64,000 bases of DNA from Lichina pygmaea (taxonomy: Eukaryota > Ascomycota > Lichinomycetes > Lichinales > Lichinaceae): assembly GCA_963422465.1 (NCBI GenBank), contig OY730170.1, forward strand, positions 4,874,379 to 4,938,378. Direction: 5' to 3'. Under the pieces are notes generated by a model. The model was not told where the DNA came from and did not search any database. It saw only the letters and a list, made by a program, of their open reading frames with translations. The position numbers were made by a program, and so were the translations under genes. Below, one piece after another: positions 10,034 through 21,799 of this stretch. Numbering within the stretch: the first letter of the stretch is position 1; each line of letters opens with the position of its first letter.

Positions 10034-11421
10034 ATAGCTCCCAAGAAGAAAAAATCCACCTTTTCAGAAAGTAACACCAGAGCTACACCAGCTATACTCT
10101 CCCAACCAGCTCCCAGTCTGGCTAGCACCCAGTCCAGCTCTGCTACCCCCCAACCAGCTTCCCAGAGTGACTACAAACTAGTAGACTCCTGGATCAAAAC
10201 TCAACCAGTCCCAGAATCTATTCTGAAAAGCTGGGAAAATATCAAAAGAACTCCTTCTCTACAGAAGCCCAGTCTAGCTCTACTGGCCTCACCAATAGAA
10301 TCTTCCAGGAGCTGGAGAATATCAACAAGCGGCTGGACAAACAAGAAGCCAAGCCATCATATACCCAGGCTGTCCAAAAATCTATTCCAGCACAAATCCC
10401 TCTACCTGCAAGAATTCTGAAAGAAGTTCTTGTACATCCTGGTATCCAGCCACCTGACATAGCTAATAGAACTCACATCCAGCTTTTCCAGACTCTTCAA
10501 GACAGACTACCCAGCCCCTACAACAAGCAGGTCAGAGCAGTAAGGAAACTTCCTTCAGGGGATATTCTTATTAACACAGAAAGCCAAGAGACTAAAGTCT
10601 TCCTAGAGAAAAACCCTGCCTGGGTATCAGCTATCTTCAGAAAGGAAGCAACCATCCAGCCCAAGAGATTTCCAGTTCTGATCCATGGAGTAAGAACAGA
10701 AGATATCTAACCTGAAGACCTGGAGAAAACCTGCCAGATAATCCAGAACAGTAACCTATCTCTGAGCAAGCAAATCACTATCCTGAGAGCCTACTGGTCT
10801 AAGAAGGCTATAGCTCAAAAGAAGCCAGTTACCTCTCTCCATCTAGATCTGGCTACCCCTGAACAAGCTAATCTTTTGATTGAGAGTGGGTTAGTGCTGG
10901 GGCACAGGATGCATGAAGCAGAACCTTTTCTGGCAGACACAGTTATTGCACAATGTTTCAAGTGCTTTGGCTATGGGCACCAAGCACACTTCTGCAAGAA
11001 CAAAGCTGTGTGTGGTGCCTGCGGAGGCCAGCATGAAAGGAGAGTCTGCCAAGTTCCTGAACAGCTTCTCAAGCCAAAATGCTGCAACTGCAGAGGAGCT
11101 CACCCAGCCTGGGCCAGTGTCTGTCCAGTACGCCAGGAAGTAGCCAAGAAGGCAAGAGAAGCATGGAACACACACCCAGGAAAATATGAGATCCCAACAG
11201 CTACCTCTGTTCCAGCTCTACAACCCCCCCAGTTATGTCTTTCCCTCTCTCTCAGTCTCTACCAGGGGGGAAAAAACATAAAACAGCTGAGCCAAGCAGA
11301 AGCTCAGAGAGACTCAGAGGTACTCCCAGAAGTGCAAATTCTTTCTTCAAGATCAGCCAACTCTGGAGGAAAGCTACCAGCTAACTTCTTCAAGATCTTT
11401 GATGCTGAGATATCTGCATGA
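10034..11421 (+). pseudogene. LINE L2 ORF1, zinc-knuckle protein, broken
   Basis: Counterpart of L1 ORF1. The start codon has become ATA (10034-10036). The same one-base frame break as in L1 lies near 10245, and a CAA has become TAA near 10711. From 10876 it reads open to 11421: IESGLVLGHRMHEAEPF, then CFKCFGYGHQAHFC, CGACGGQHERRVC and CCNCRGAHPAWASVC, three Cys/His knuckles. A low-complexity region follows. The stop overlaps the ORF2 start as ATGA, which suggests coupled translation. Confidence 0.85.
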
Positions 11422-14400
11422 AAGACACAAAGCTGACACTTCTCCAGTATAATGTGCAAAAAAGCCAATCAGTCCAAGAGCTACTGCTAGCAACCTCAGC
11501 TCTCCAAGAGGTGGACATTATTGCACTTCAAGAGCTCTGGAAAAACTCTCACCTAGAAACAAGCACTTCAACTGTTTTCTCTTCCTTTCTTTCTCTCTAC
11601 TGTTCAGAGATTGGCAGAACACTTTTTCTTATTAATAAAAATCTGAAACTCTCTTCTCTTCATCCTACCTTCTGGAATAAAGACTTTGTTTCTCTTGAAA
11701 TCTACTTGGAAAACTCTTCTACTTCTCTTTGGGTACATAATCTCTACTTCACCCCATCAAGTCAAGAAAACTACACAGAGACATCAGAAGCTCTTCTCTG
11801 TTTACTCCAAAATGCTTTACAAGCACAAGGACAACATATTCTTCTCACAGACTCAAATCTTCACCACCCAGACTGGTCAAAGAAAAGAAGACTGTACTCT
11901 GAGACTGCAAACAAGTTTCAAGACCTAATGAAAGATTTAAATCTGGATTTAGCTATTGCACCTTTCACCTCTACCAGAGCAAGATCTCTTTCTGAAAAAC
12001 TATGTTCTGCTATTGATCTGTCTTTTATTTCTTCTTCTCTTTCTAACTCTCTGATTTTCTCTAAAGTGGCTTTTCAGTTCTTTCATGGGTCTGACCACAG
12101 ACCTGTACTAACCTGCCTGGACCTGGATCCTCCAAGGAAAATCTGGAAACCAGAAAGAAACTGGAGAACACTGGACTCAAACTTTGCAAGAGTAGAGTGT
12201 GAGAAGCTACACCTGCCCTTCCACTTCCAAGACAAATATGAAGTGGATGAGTACTTGGAGTATCTTGACAACTTTCTCCAAGAAATAGCAAGCAAATCCA
12301 CACAGCTCCAGAAGCAATCTGGCCACTCAGTTCCCTGGTAGAATCAAGAGATCCAAAACAAGGTTAAAGAGGAAAGAAGAGTAAGAAGAAAAGTACAAAA
12401 AAAGCAAGCAAGTCAAGAGGAACTTGAGCAAGCAACTAAGCTCAAGAAAAAGGCAGTCAAAGATGGAAAACAGAACACTTTCAGACACCAAATCCATGAG
12501 CTGGCCAGCTCTTCAAAGTTCTGGAAGCTTGCAAAGTGGGGAAAGTCCAAAGCCAACAAGACTCCTGATCTTCCTCTGGTTCCTGACCTGGAAACACAAG
12601 AAGGAATAGCCAAAACCTTTGAGGAAAAGACTAAAGCCTTCTCACAACAGTTCTTTCCAAAAGCTCTAGTTCCAGAACCAGGCTCAGAAAGCTCCCAGAC
12701 TATCTCTGAGATACAGCTCTCCCAGGAGGTAACATGTGAAGAAGTGGAGCAAATTCTGGCCAAGAAGAAACCTTTCACAGCAGGAGGGAGAGATAAGCTG
12801 CCAAATGGATTTCTGAGAGCTCTGGGGCCTAGGTTCTGCCAAGCTCTAGCTATTCTGACTTCAACATGCTGGAAACTGGAGTACTTCCCTGAAAGATTTA
12901 AGAGTGCAAAAACAGTCTGCTTGAGGAAACCTGGCAAGGGAACCTACAATCAAGCTAAAGCCTGGCGCCCTATAGCTCTGCTAAACACAACAGGCAAGCT
13001 GATGGAAGCTATTGCTGCAGCCAGACTAAGCAAGATAGCAGAAGAAGCTGGACTATTGCCAGATATCCAGATGGGCTTTAGGAAAGGAAGATCCACAGAA
13101 GCAGCACTTTTCCTTCTAACCTCCCAAGTGGAAAAGGTCTGGAAGGAAGGCATGGTTGCATCCCTACTCTCACTGGATATCTCAGAAGTCTATGACAGAG
13201 TTCTCCCCAAGATACTACAGCAAATTCTGAAAAGAAAAGGAATACCTGCCTGGCTAGCTTCCTGGATCTACTCCTTCTGTGATAAGTGCTCTACCACTCT
13301 TGTCTTTGATGATTCTGAGTCTTGTTCTAGTCCTATTCATTGTGGAGTTCCTCAAGGTTCTCCACTATCCCCTATTCTTTTTCTATTCTACATTTCTGAA
13401 TTGCATGAGACTGTGCATACTCCCTCTTCTGGTGTATCTGCCCTGGGGTTTGCAGATGATACAAATCTGCTTGCTTTTGGTGACTCCTTGAAAAGTAACC
13501 TTCTGAAGTTAAAGAACACACACCTCAAATGTCTATCATGGGCTGCAAGACATGGAATAGTCTTCTCTCCTGAGAAATATGAAATACTTCATTTTTCCAG
13601 AAGAAGATCAGACAATCGTCAGCTCAAGCTCAGACTGGGGAATGTGATTCTCAAACCAAAAGAAGAAGTGCTAGTACTTGGAGTGTACCTAGATGCAAAG
13701 CTCCACTGACACAAACACCAGAGGATTATTCTTCAAAAAGCACAGAAAGCACTCTCTTCTCTTTCTAGAACTTCCTATTCTACTTGGGGCTTTCCAGTTC
13801 ACACATCATGTCTGGTGTACACTGCTATACTGAGATCTCTACTGAGCTATGCAGTGGGGATCTGGTTTAACCCTCTAAGAAAATTCTCCAATATCTCTTC
13901 TCTTGTTTCATTTCAAAACAGATGCCTAAAACTTATTGGGGGTGCCTTCAAAACCACTCCTTTTTTTCTATTAGAGAGTGAGCTTTTTCTTCTACCTCTA
14001 GACCTATACTTTAAATTTCGCACTGCCTGTTTTCTTTCTTCTATTCAAAACTCCCCTCTCAAATACTTTCTTGACAGTATCTTTTCCACTATTTCCAGCT
14101 ATGCCTCTCTCTTGAAGAAACCTTTAAAGGAATCCTCAACTATCTCTCCTAAGTGGAAATTCACTTGGTTAAGTCAAATAACTACTAACCAGACTAGTTC
14201 AAAGAAAGAACTACAAAAGCTCTTTACTAAAGAGTGGGAAGACCAATAGGAAGAGAAGAAAAGAAGAAGCTATCCAGGCTGGCAGACTTTCTGTCAAAAG
14301 CCACACAAAAACAATCTGAAGCTCTACAAAGAGTTACAGAAAGCTGAGGCAAGTCTGCTACTGCAAATCAGGACTGGAAGAATTGGTCTGGCAAGTTTTC

Positions 14401-14660
14401 TTTTCAGAGCTGGAGCTCCTGACTTCCCTACCCCACTATGTGTGTGTGGCCAAGCAGAAGAAATTGCAAAACATATCACCTCTTCATGCTCTCTTTATTG
14501 AAGACAAAGACAACAAGTCTTTTTTAATCCCCAAGACTTCACCACTATTATTTCAAACTCAGAGCTACTACAGAAGTTCTTGTACTGGTTTATGTCTTTG
14601 AAAAGACTAAACCAGTTAAATCTAGCTTTCAAACTCCACTATTCCCAATCCAATACCTAG
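11418..14660 (+). pseudogene. LINE L2 ORF2, endonuclease-reverse transcriptase, four stops
   Basis: 1081 codons in one unshifted frame, with stops at 12339 (TAG), 13707 (TGA), 14247 (TAG) and 14499 (TGA). Endonuclease: about residues 1-235 (LLQYNVQKS, LQELW, TDSNLHHPDW, GSDHRPV). RT: about 430-760, with GFRKGRSTEAAL, CGVPQGSPLSPILF and the catalytic FADDTNLLAF (about 13450). A thumb/linker follows, and near the C-terminus a CCHC-type finger, CVCGQAEEIAKHITSSC, typical of these LINEs. The first TAG is TGG in L1, which shows it is a late mutation. No RNase H domain was recognised. Confidence 0.9.
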
Positions 14661-14842
14661 ATTCTCTTCTCTTACCAGAAACTTCAAGATTTCTTTTGTT
14701 ACATTCCTTAGTCACACCCTGCCTTCAGTTTTTATCCCTTCAAAGGTTTTCTGAAGGAGTTCACTATTAGCTAGAAGATCTGCATGGCTGTAAAGCTACT
14801 ACCAGTGTAAGAATCAAATAAAATAAAAATAAAAAGATCTTT

Positions 14843-15643
14843 ATTTTAAATTCCACACAGCCAGTTTTCTCTCTTCCATCTAAACCTCCTCTCTGAAAAC
14901 TCTTCTTGACGGTATCTTTTCTACTATTTCTTCCTATACTTCTTCACTAAGGAAACCTTTAAAGAAATCATCAACTATCTCTCCAAATTGGAAATTCACT
15001 TGGTTAAGTCAAATAACCACTAACCAGGCTAGTTCAAAAAAAGAACTACAAAAGCTTTTTACTAAAGAGTGGGAAAACCAATAGGAAGAGAAGAAAAGAA
15101 GAAGCCACCCAGGTTGGCAGACTTTCTGCCCAAAGCCACACAAAGATAATCTGGAGCTCTACAAAAAGCTACAGAAAGCTGAGGCAAGTCTGCTACTACA
15201 AATCAGAACTGGGAGAATTGGTCTGGCAAGTTTTCTATTCAGAGCCGGAGTTCCTGATTTTGCTACTTTTTTATATCTGTGTGGCCAAGTAGAGGAAACT
15301 GCAAAACACATCACTTCTTCATGTTCTCTCTATTCAAAACAAAGACAACAAGCTTTTTTTAATCCTCAAGACTTCACCACTATTATTTCAAACCCAGAGC
15401 TTCTACAGAAGTTTCTGTACTGGTTTATGTTTTTGAAAAGACTAAACCAGTTTAACCTGGCTTTCAAACTCCACTATTCCTAATCTAATACCTAGATCTT
15501 TTTTCTTCTACCAGACACTTCAAGATTTCTTTTGTTACATCCCCTAGTCACATTCTGCCTTCAGTTTTTATTTCTTTAAAGGTTTTCTGAAGAAGTTCAC
15601 TACTAGCTAGAAGATCTGCATGGCTGTAAAGCTACTATCAGTG
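14843..15643 (+). mobile_element. 5'-truncated LINE fragment L5 (ORF2 end and 3' UTR)
   Basis: Matches the last third of LINE ORF2 and the 3' UTR, for example the C-terminal finger LCGQVEETAKHITSSC near 15275 and the UTR text through AGATCTGCATGGCTG. It ends inside the conserved tail because gypsy B1 inserted after CAGTG (15639-15643). The other copy of CAGTG, followed by the rest of the LINE tail (TAAGAATCAAATAAAAT), lies at 30920-30948. It begins where the tail of L2 ends, so L5 may have landed in the L2 tail. Non-functional. Confidence 0.88.
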
Positions 15644-16198
15644 TATTACAATCTCTGGAAAGAGAAGCCACTTATTTATAGACATCAGGTCTTGGGCCAG
15701 GCAAGAGACCACTGTGGAGTCAAGTGACCAACCAACAGGGAGTCATGTGACTGTCAAGACAAACATGGGTGGCTTGACACAGCATACATAAAGCATCAAG
15801 ATAATCTCACCAGTCTTGATGCAGGATACATGAAGTGTTGAGATAATCTCACCTGTCTTGACACAGTGTGTATAACATGGTGGGACTGTTGAGACAATCT
15901 CACCAGTCTTGACATCAAGACTGTCAAGACAATCTTGATTGTCTTGACAGACCAGCACTATATAGTCAGGCAATAGTTCTCTTATAGAACAATCATCTTC
16001 AACTTATGTTGTGATCCAGACAACTAGATCTACTTCAATACAATCTTGTACAAAGCTACTGATCAGGTGTCACCACAACCACATTCCACCAAACTCTTTC
16101 ACACTTCTTAACACTCCTCTTCTGCAAGAACCAACCTGCCTTCCACATCTTACCCTAATCCTATACTTGGATAGAACAGTATGGTACAGACTGCAACA
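15644..16198 (+). repeat. 5' LTR of gypsy B1
   Basis: 555 bp. Begins TATTACAATC, a mutated TGTTACGATC, and ends CTGCAACA. The U3 has degenerate 42 bp tandem units with TCTTGA-type inverted arms, then the ACTATATAG promoter element near 15957. The predicted self-priming octamer and its partner after the LTR (near 16201) are both altered by transitions. Confidence 0.9.
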
Positions 16199-16216
16199 CT
16201 TTGAAAACCCTTAAAG

Positions 16217-17716
16217 ATAAGTACCTCAGGAGTAACCAACTCTGGATTCCCAGATAGAAAGATTAGTGTCACCAAGCCAGACCTGTTCTACAGTGAAAGG
16301 AACAAGGTTGATGACTGGCTTATGCAACTCCAAGTCTACTTTTAATTCCAACCAGAGATAAAGCTGCCTAAGGAAAAGTGGTCTCTTTTTGCAACCACTT
16401 ACATGACAGGTAATACTCATCAATAGATCAAGCCCTATATCAACAGACATCTCTCAGGAAACAGAGACCATGACAGCACAACAGAATAGATGACAAAATA
16501 GACATGATTTAAAGACAAAGTCAAAAAGATTCTTGGACTATCTAATAAAGATAAAGTGACTATACAAATAATCCAGTACATCAAACAACAACACTCAGCT
16601 GCACAGTACACCACGCAGTTCAAACAATACTCAGTACTGACTGACTAGGATGATGATACTCTAATAGTCATGTACTGACATAGACTCAAAGAAAACATAA
16701 AGGATAAGATTACTTTTGACAGATGAGCAGTCAACACACTGGATAAGCTCATCACACAAGCAATCAACATCAACAACAAGCTATTTGAGTGAGTGATAGA
16801 GAAACATCACAACAGAGGATACAGCTACCCTGCATAGCATGTGAGCAACCACTACAAGCTGCCTAACAAGACACTGCCACATAACCTATATAGCTATACA
16901 CCTATGGAACTGGATGCAGTCCACCACAAGGGAAGGTTTATAAAGGGAAGAAATAACAAGAAGAGGAAAGCACTGAAGTGCTATGCCTGTGGTAAGCTAG
17001 GCCACATAATGAAAGACTGTTGTTCAAAGAACAAGGTGCACTGACAGCAACTTAATATGCTTGACAGAGACTGGAATGTCATCAAGCTGGAGAACCTACC
17101 AGAAGAGGCTTAGCTATCTCTTGAACAATAGAACAACTACAATCAGATATTGGAAGCAGCCCACCAACTGGCAACATCAGGAGGCAAGAACCTACCAGAA
17201 CAGATAGGTCAGGAAAAAAGACAGAAGCTTTTAACTATCTCTGATAGGGACTGAGATGAACCCACATCTATCAAAGAAGAAATACCACAAGGAAGCTATG
17301 CTTACAGCATGGACCCACAAAACCTACAGCACAGTGAACTACAGTGGAGGTTTTACACAAAGCACTACTGCACCTACCACAAACAGCTACAAAGATACAG
17401 AGAACATTCACCCCACCACACCACCTGCCACAAGTATTGAGTTAATTGCAAGAAGGATGTGTGTGAGATCTATCTCTGGGACAAACACTAACACACCACA
17501 TTCCCCAGATACACACATGATTAGTATAAACACCTCATGTTCCTACAGCAAGGCAACAACCACAACTGCTACATCAACAATTGGCAGTACTGCCTTAAGC
17601 CTGGATGTGACAAGTATCAGCAAGACAAATTCATAAACAGATTCCTCATAACTGATGGGAATAGCTGGACCTATTGCCCAGTCAGTGGAAAAACACTTTA
17701 ATCAGGAAAAGATTGA
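16217..17716 (+). pseudogene. gag of gypsy B1, decayed
   Basis: Same protein as in B2: an N-terminal region with PDLFYSERNKVDDWLMQLQV, a capsid-like middle, then the zinc knuckle CYACGKLGHIMKDC (about 16980-17022) and the long Cys/His-rich C-terminal extension (17260-17700). The start ATG is lost (ATA AGT). At least a dozen in-frame stops are visible, many from TGG or CGA. No product is expected. Confidence 0.85.
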
Positions 17717-20700
17717 ACTCTCTTGTCAAGGGGTGATATTGGGAGCTTAACAACATGACCTCTAGCAACACAAAGTACCTGTGATTACCTGTGTCACTAC
17801 ACACCAACATGCCAGTACAGACATATGCACTTGTTGACTCTGGAGCCAGTGGAAATTATATTTCAAGACAATTTTACAATACCCTCAGCACTGGGAAGAG
17901 ACACAAGCAGTAGCTCTATCAGCTCACAATAGCAAATAGACAAACAGAGCTAGTCTGCTATAAGACACAGCCAATAGAAATAGTTACCAGACACTATACT
18001 GAAAGAATCCACCTTGATATTGTCAAATTGGCCACTCAGGATATCTATTTGAAGATGCCTTGGCTAAAGAAGTATAACCCAGTTGTTAACTGAAGAACAG
18101 GAGTACTTATGTTTAGGAACTGCACTAACAACACAGCTCAGACCTGTTACCAGCCACAGAAAGTATAGACAGATGAGGGAAGAAGTCCTCAGTGGAATCT
18201 CACCAACAGAAAAGACAACTCTCAAGAGAAGAGGTCCACCTTGACAGGTACACCCCAGAACCAGGTGGCCAAACAGTCAGAGATGAAGAGAGAGGAAGTT
18301 GTTAACTCTCTGGAGATCTCTGAAGAGTACTGACCTAGGTATGATAACCTCTTTCAGGAAGAGACAACAACAGCAGTGTTGCCTAAGCACTAACTTTAGG
18401 ATTATAAGATCAAGTTGCAACCAGGGACAGAGCCAGAATTTGGACCAATTTACTAGTTATCAGAGAAAGAGCTCTGAGTACTTTGCGAGTATCTGGAGAA
18501 GAACCTGAAAAAAAGTTTTATTCAAGAATTTTAATTGCCAGCAGAATACCTAATACTATTTGCACCAAAGAAAGACAGAAGTCTTCAACTTTGCGTGGAC
18601 TACAGGAAACTCAACAACATTACCATCAAGAACTGATATCTGTTGCTAAATGCAAACAAATTGCAAGACAGGATCAGCCAAGCTACAATCTTCACCAAGC
18701 TGGACTTGAAAGAAGTATACAACCTGATACACATGAAAGAAGGAGAAGAATGGAAGACAGCTTTCAGAACCTGATATAGACACTACAAGTATCTGGTTAT
18801 ACTATTCAGACTCACAAACACACCAGTAACATGTCAAGCCTTGATCAACAGTATCATCAGAGTACACCTGGACCAAACAGCTATCACCTACTTGGACAAT
18901 ATTCTTGTCTACTTGAACACACAACAGGAATATACCAAACATGTGAAGGATGTTCTACAATACCTACAAGAAGTAGAGCTTAAGCTTAACCTGAAGAAAT
19001 ACAAGTTCAACAAACTGGAAGTTGAATTCCTCAGATATATCATAGGAATTGAAAGGATCAAGATCAACTCTGAGAAAATCAAAGTGATTCAGCAATAGCC
19101 AACACTAACATCAGTTAAGAAAGTACAAGCCTTTCTAGGATTTACCAACTTTAACTGACAGTTTATCAAGAACTACTCACAGATAGTAACACCACTGACA
19201 GAACTCACAGAGAAGGATGTGGAGTACTGGTGGATGGAGAGATAATAAAAAGTATTCTAACAGCTCAAGGATACTTGCACCAAGAAACTAGTTCTTCTCA
19301 ACTTCAAAACAGACCAACCAACACAAATTGAAACAGACACTTCAGACCAGGTAGTGGGAGTATGCTTATGCCAACAGGCAGACAACAAGTAGCACCCAGT
19401 TGCCTACTACTCACACAAGATAACATAAGTAGAACAAAACTATGATATTCACAACAAAGAGCTACTGGCAGTTGTCAACACACTTGAACACTGGAGAGTG
19501 TATGCAGAAAGCAGTTCTGAACTCACTATTCTCACAGACCACAAGAATCTGATAATGTTCACAACAACCAAGAAGCTGAACAGACAACAAGTCAGATAAG
19601 CTGAACTTCTAGAGCAACACAAGTTCAAGATCTTGTACACCCCCAGACAAGACAATAGGAGAGCAGACACACTAAGCTGACAAAAAGACTACATGGAAGA
19701 TGATGAACACCAAGGAATAATCTTACAGTAGGACCAGCAAGGAAACCTGGTACCTTGACCACAGATCAACAAGCTCACAGCAGAAGACATTAAAGAACTA
19801 ATAAGGAACTACCACAACAACCCAGCACATAGTCGCCCAGGAATCACTAAAACCACAGACCTTATCCAACAGGCAGGGAATAATATCATCAATCTCTGAC
19901 AACATATCACAGACTACATTAGCAAATATCTACTATACTAGAAAAACAAACATGGAAGACATAAGCTATACAGAGAAGAACACCTGAACACAATACTAAG
20001 AGGCCTATAGGAAGATGTGTTAATAGACTTCATCACAAAGCTACCCAAGTCCAAAGACCCAGTCACAGGAATTACCTACAACTTGATTATAGTGATAGTG
20101 GACAGATTCACAAAATATCTAATAACAGTACTATTCAAGAAAACCCACACAGTAGAACAATTAGGACATCTTCTACTGGACAGATTAGTCAGAGACCACA
20201 GAGTTCTAATCATAATTATTACAGACAGAGACAAACTCTTCACATCTAACTACTGGAAGACAATCAGTGCAGTTATAGAAACAAAACCCAAAATGTCTAC
20301 AGTCTATCACCCACAAACTGACAGCCAGACAGAGTGAGCAAACTAAGTTCTGGAGACTTATTTGTGGTATTACATCAACCAGACCCACAACAATTAGGTA
20401 CAGTTATTACCAGTGGCACAGCTGGCAATCAACCAGCACAGATCAGACTCAACAAAGGAATTGCTATTCTTTGCCAATTTCAGACAACATGTGAATATCA
20501 GAATACCAAGCAGAGCTTCACCAAACACAGAGAAAGCACTCCAACATGACAAGCTTCTACAACAAACACACATGATGATGAGGCACTACCTTCAAGAGAC
20601 CTCAGAAAGAATACAGTGTCAAATAGACAAAAAATCAAAAATAGCACCTCAGCTAAAGAAGGGGGATAAAGTCTACCTTCTCACAAAAAACTGGAAGGTC

Positions 20701-21054
20701 AAGAAACCAAAAACAAAGAAACTGGACTATGTTAAGGTCAGACTATTTTCAGTCAAAGAGAGAACTGGACCAGTCAATATCAGACTGTGACTACTAAGAG
20801 ATGCTCAGATACACCCAAACTTTCATATCTTAATGATCAAACTAGCAGACTCAGAGATACCCTTGCAGAAAATATTTCATTATCAACTGGAGGAAGAACA
20901 GGAATTTGAGGTTGAACAAATTCTGAAGAAAAAAAGTCAGCAATACCTTGTCAAGTGGAAAGATTACCCAGACTTGGAGAATACCTGGAAGCCACTCAAG
21001 AACCTCACAAACTACCAGCTTCTTCTGTGACAATTCCAACAGGAGCAGGACTGA
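17717..21054 (+). pseudogene. pol of gypsy B1, decayed
   Basis: Protease [12 protein letters not shown] near 17835, RT with YLDNILVY near 18890 (the second catalytic Asp changed to Asn), RNase H near 19320-19560, integrase with HPQTDSQTE near 20310, and chromodomain FEVEQILKKKSQQYLVKWKD near 20905-20970. It runs in the -1 frame relative to gag. It keeps the HPNFHI stretch before the chromodomain that B2 has deleted. Many stops. Confidence 0.88.
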
Positions 21055-21184
21055 AAAGCTTGGCCTGCAGTGTGGACACATCAATAACTATCACTGACAA
21101 GTTCTCACTATCTGCCTCCATCCAGTTCCTCAAAATTCTGGAAGCTTGCAAAGTGGGGAAAATCAAAAGCTAACAAGACCCCTG

Positions 21185-21781
21185 TGTTACGACCCAGGGA
21201 TGGGAGCCACTTATTTATAGGCAATCAGGCCGCGGGCCAGGCAAGAGGACACCATGGAAGTCAAGTGACCAACCAACAAGGGGTCACGTGACTGTTGAGA
21301 CACACGGGAGTCTCGACGCATGATGCATGAAGCATCAAGACAATCTCACCAGTCTCGACACATGATGCATGAAGCATCAAGACAATCTCACTAGTCTTGA
21401 CGCATGATGCATGAAGCATCAAGACAATCTCACCAGTCTTGACGCAGGGTGCATAACATGGTGGGACTGTCAAGACAATCTCACCTGTCTTGACATCAAG
21501 ACTGTCAAGACAATCTTGATCGTCTTGACAGGCCAGCACTATATAGTCTGGTGATAGTTCCCTTATGGAACAATCGTCTTCAACTCATGTTGTGATCCAG
21601 ACAACTAGATCTACTTCAATACAATTCTTTGTACGAAGCTATTGATCAGGTGTCACCACCACCACGTTCCACCAAACCCCTTCGCACTCCTTGACACTCC
21701 TCTCCTGCGAGAACCAACCCACCTTCCACCTCTCACCCTAATCCTATACTCGGATAGGACAGTACAGTACAGACCACAACA
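21185..21781 (+). repeat. 5' LTR of gypsy B2
   Basis: 597 bp. The U3 has three to four 42 bp tandem units (about 21310-21460), each able to pair GTCTTGA with TCAAGAC. The R/U5 part is shared with B3 and B4. The 3' end CAACA is followed by CT and then TTGAAGAC (21784-21791), the primer site. Confidence 0.94.
21502..21583 (+). promoter_or_regulatory. LTR hairpin, TATA box and predicted transcript start of gypsy B2
   Basis: A perfect 10 bp stem, CTGTCAAGAC (21502-21511) with GTCTTGACAG (21522-21531), lies next to TATATA (21540-21545). GTCTTCAA at 21576-21583, about 35 bp on, is complementary to TTGAAGAC at 21784-21791. Self-priming predicts that the RNA begins at or near 21576. The same arrangement is present in the other B LTRs, and B4 keeps the TATA and the octamer although its U3 repeats differ. 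Confidence 0.7.
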
Positions 21782-21799
21782 CTTTGAAGACCCTCAAGA

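Larger units (their letters stand above)
9539..14842 (+). mobile_element. Tad1-like LINE copy L2, full length, degenerate
   Basis: About 5.3 kb: 5' UTR 9539-10033, ORF1 10034-11421, ORF2 11418-14660, 3' UTR, and an A-rich tail beginning GTGTAAGAATCAAAT (about 14808-14842). It is the mirror of L1: 9539-13299 pairs with the L1 sequence down to position 1. No clear target duplication was found. The left flank is relic E and the right flank is LINE fragment L5. The defects are mostly C-to-T or G-to-A changes. Confidence 0.93.
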
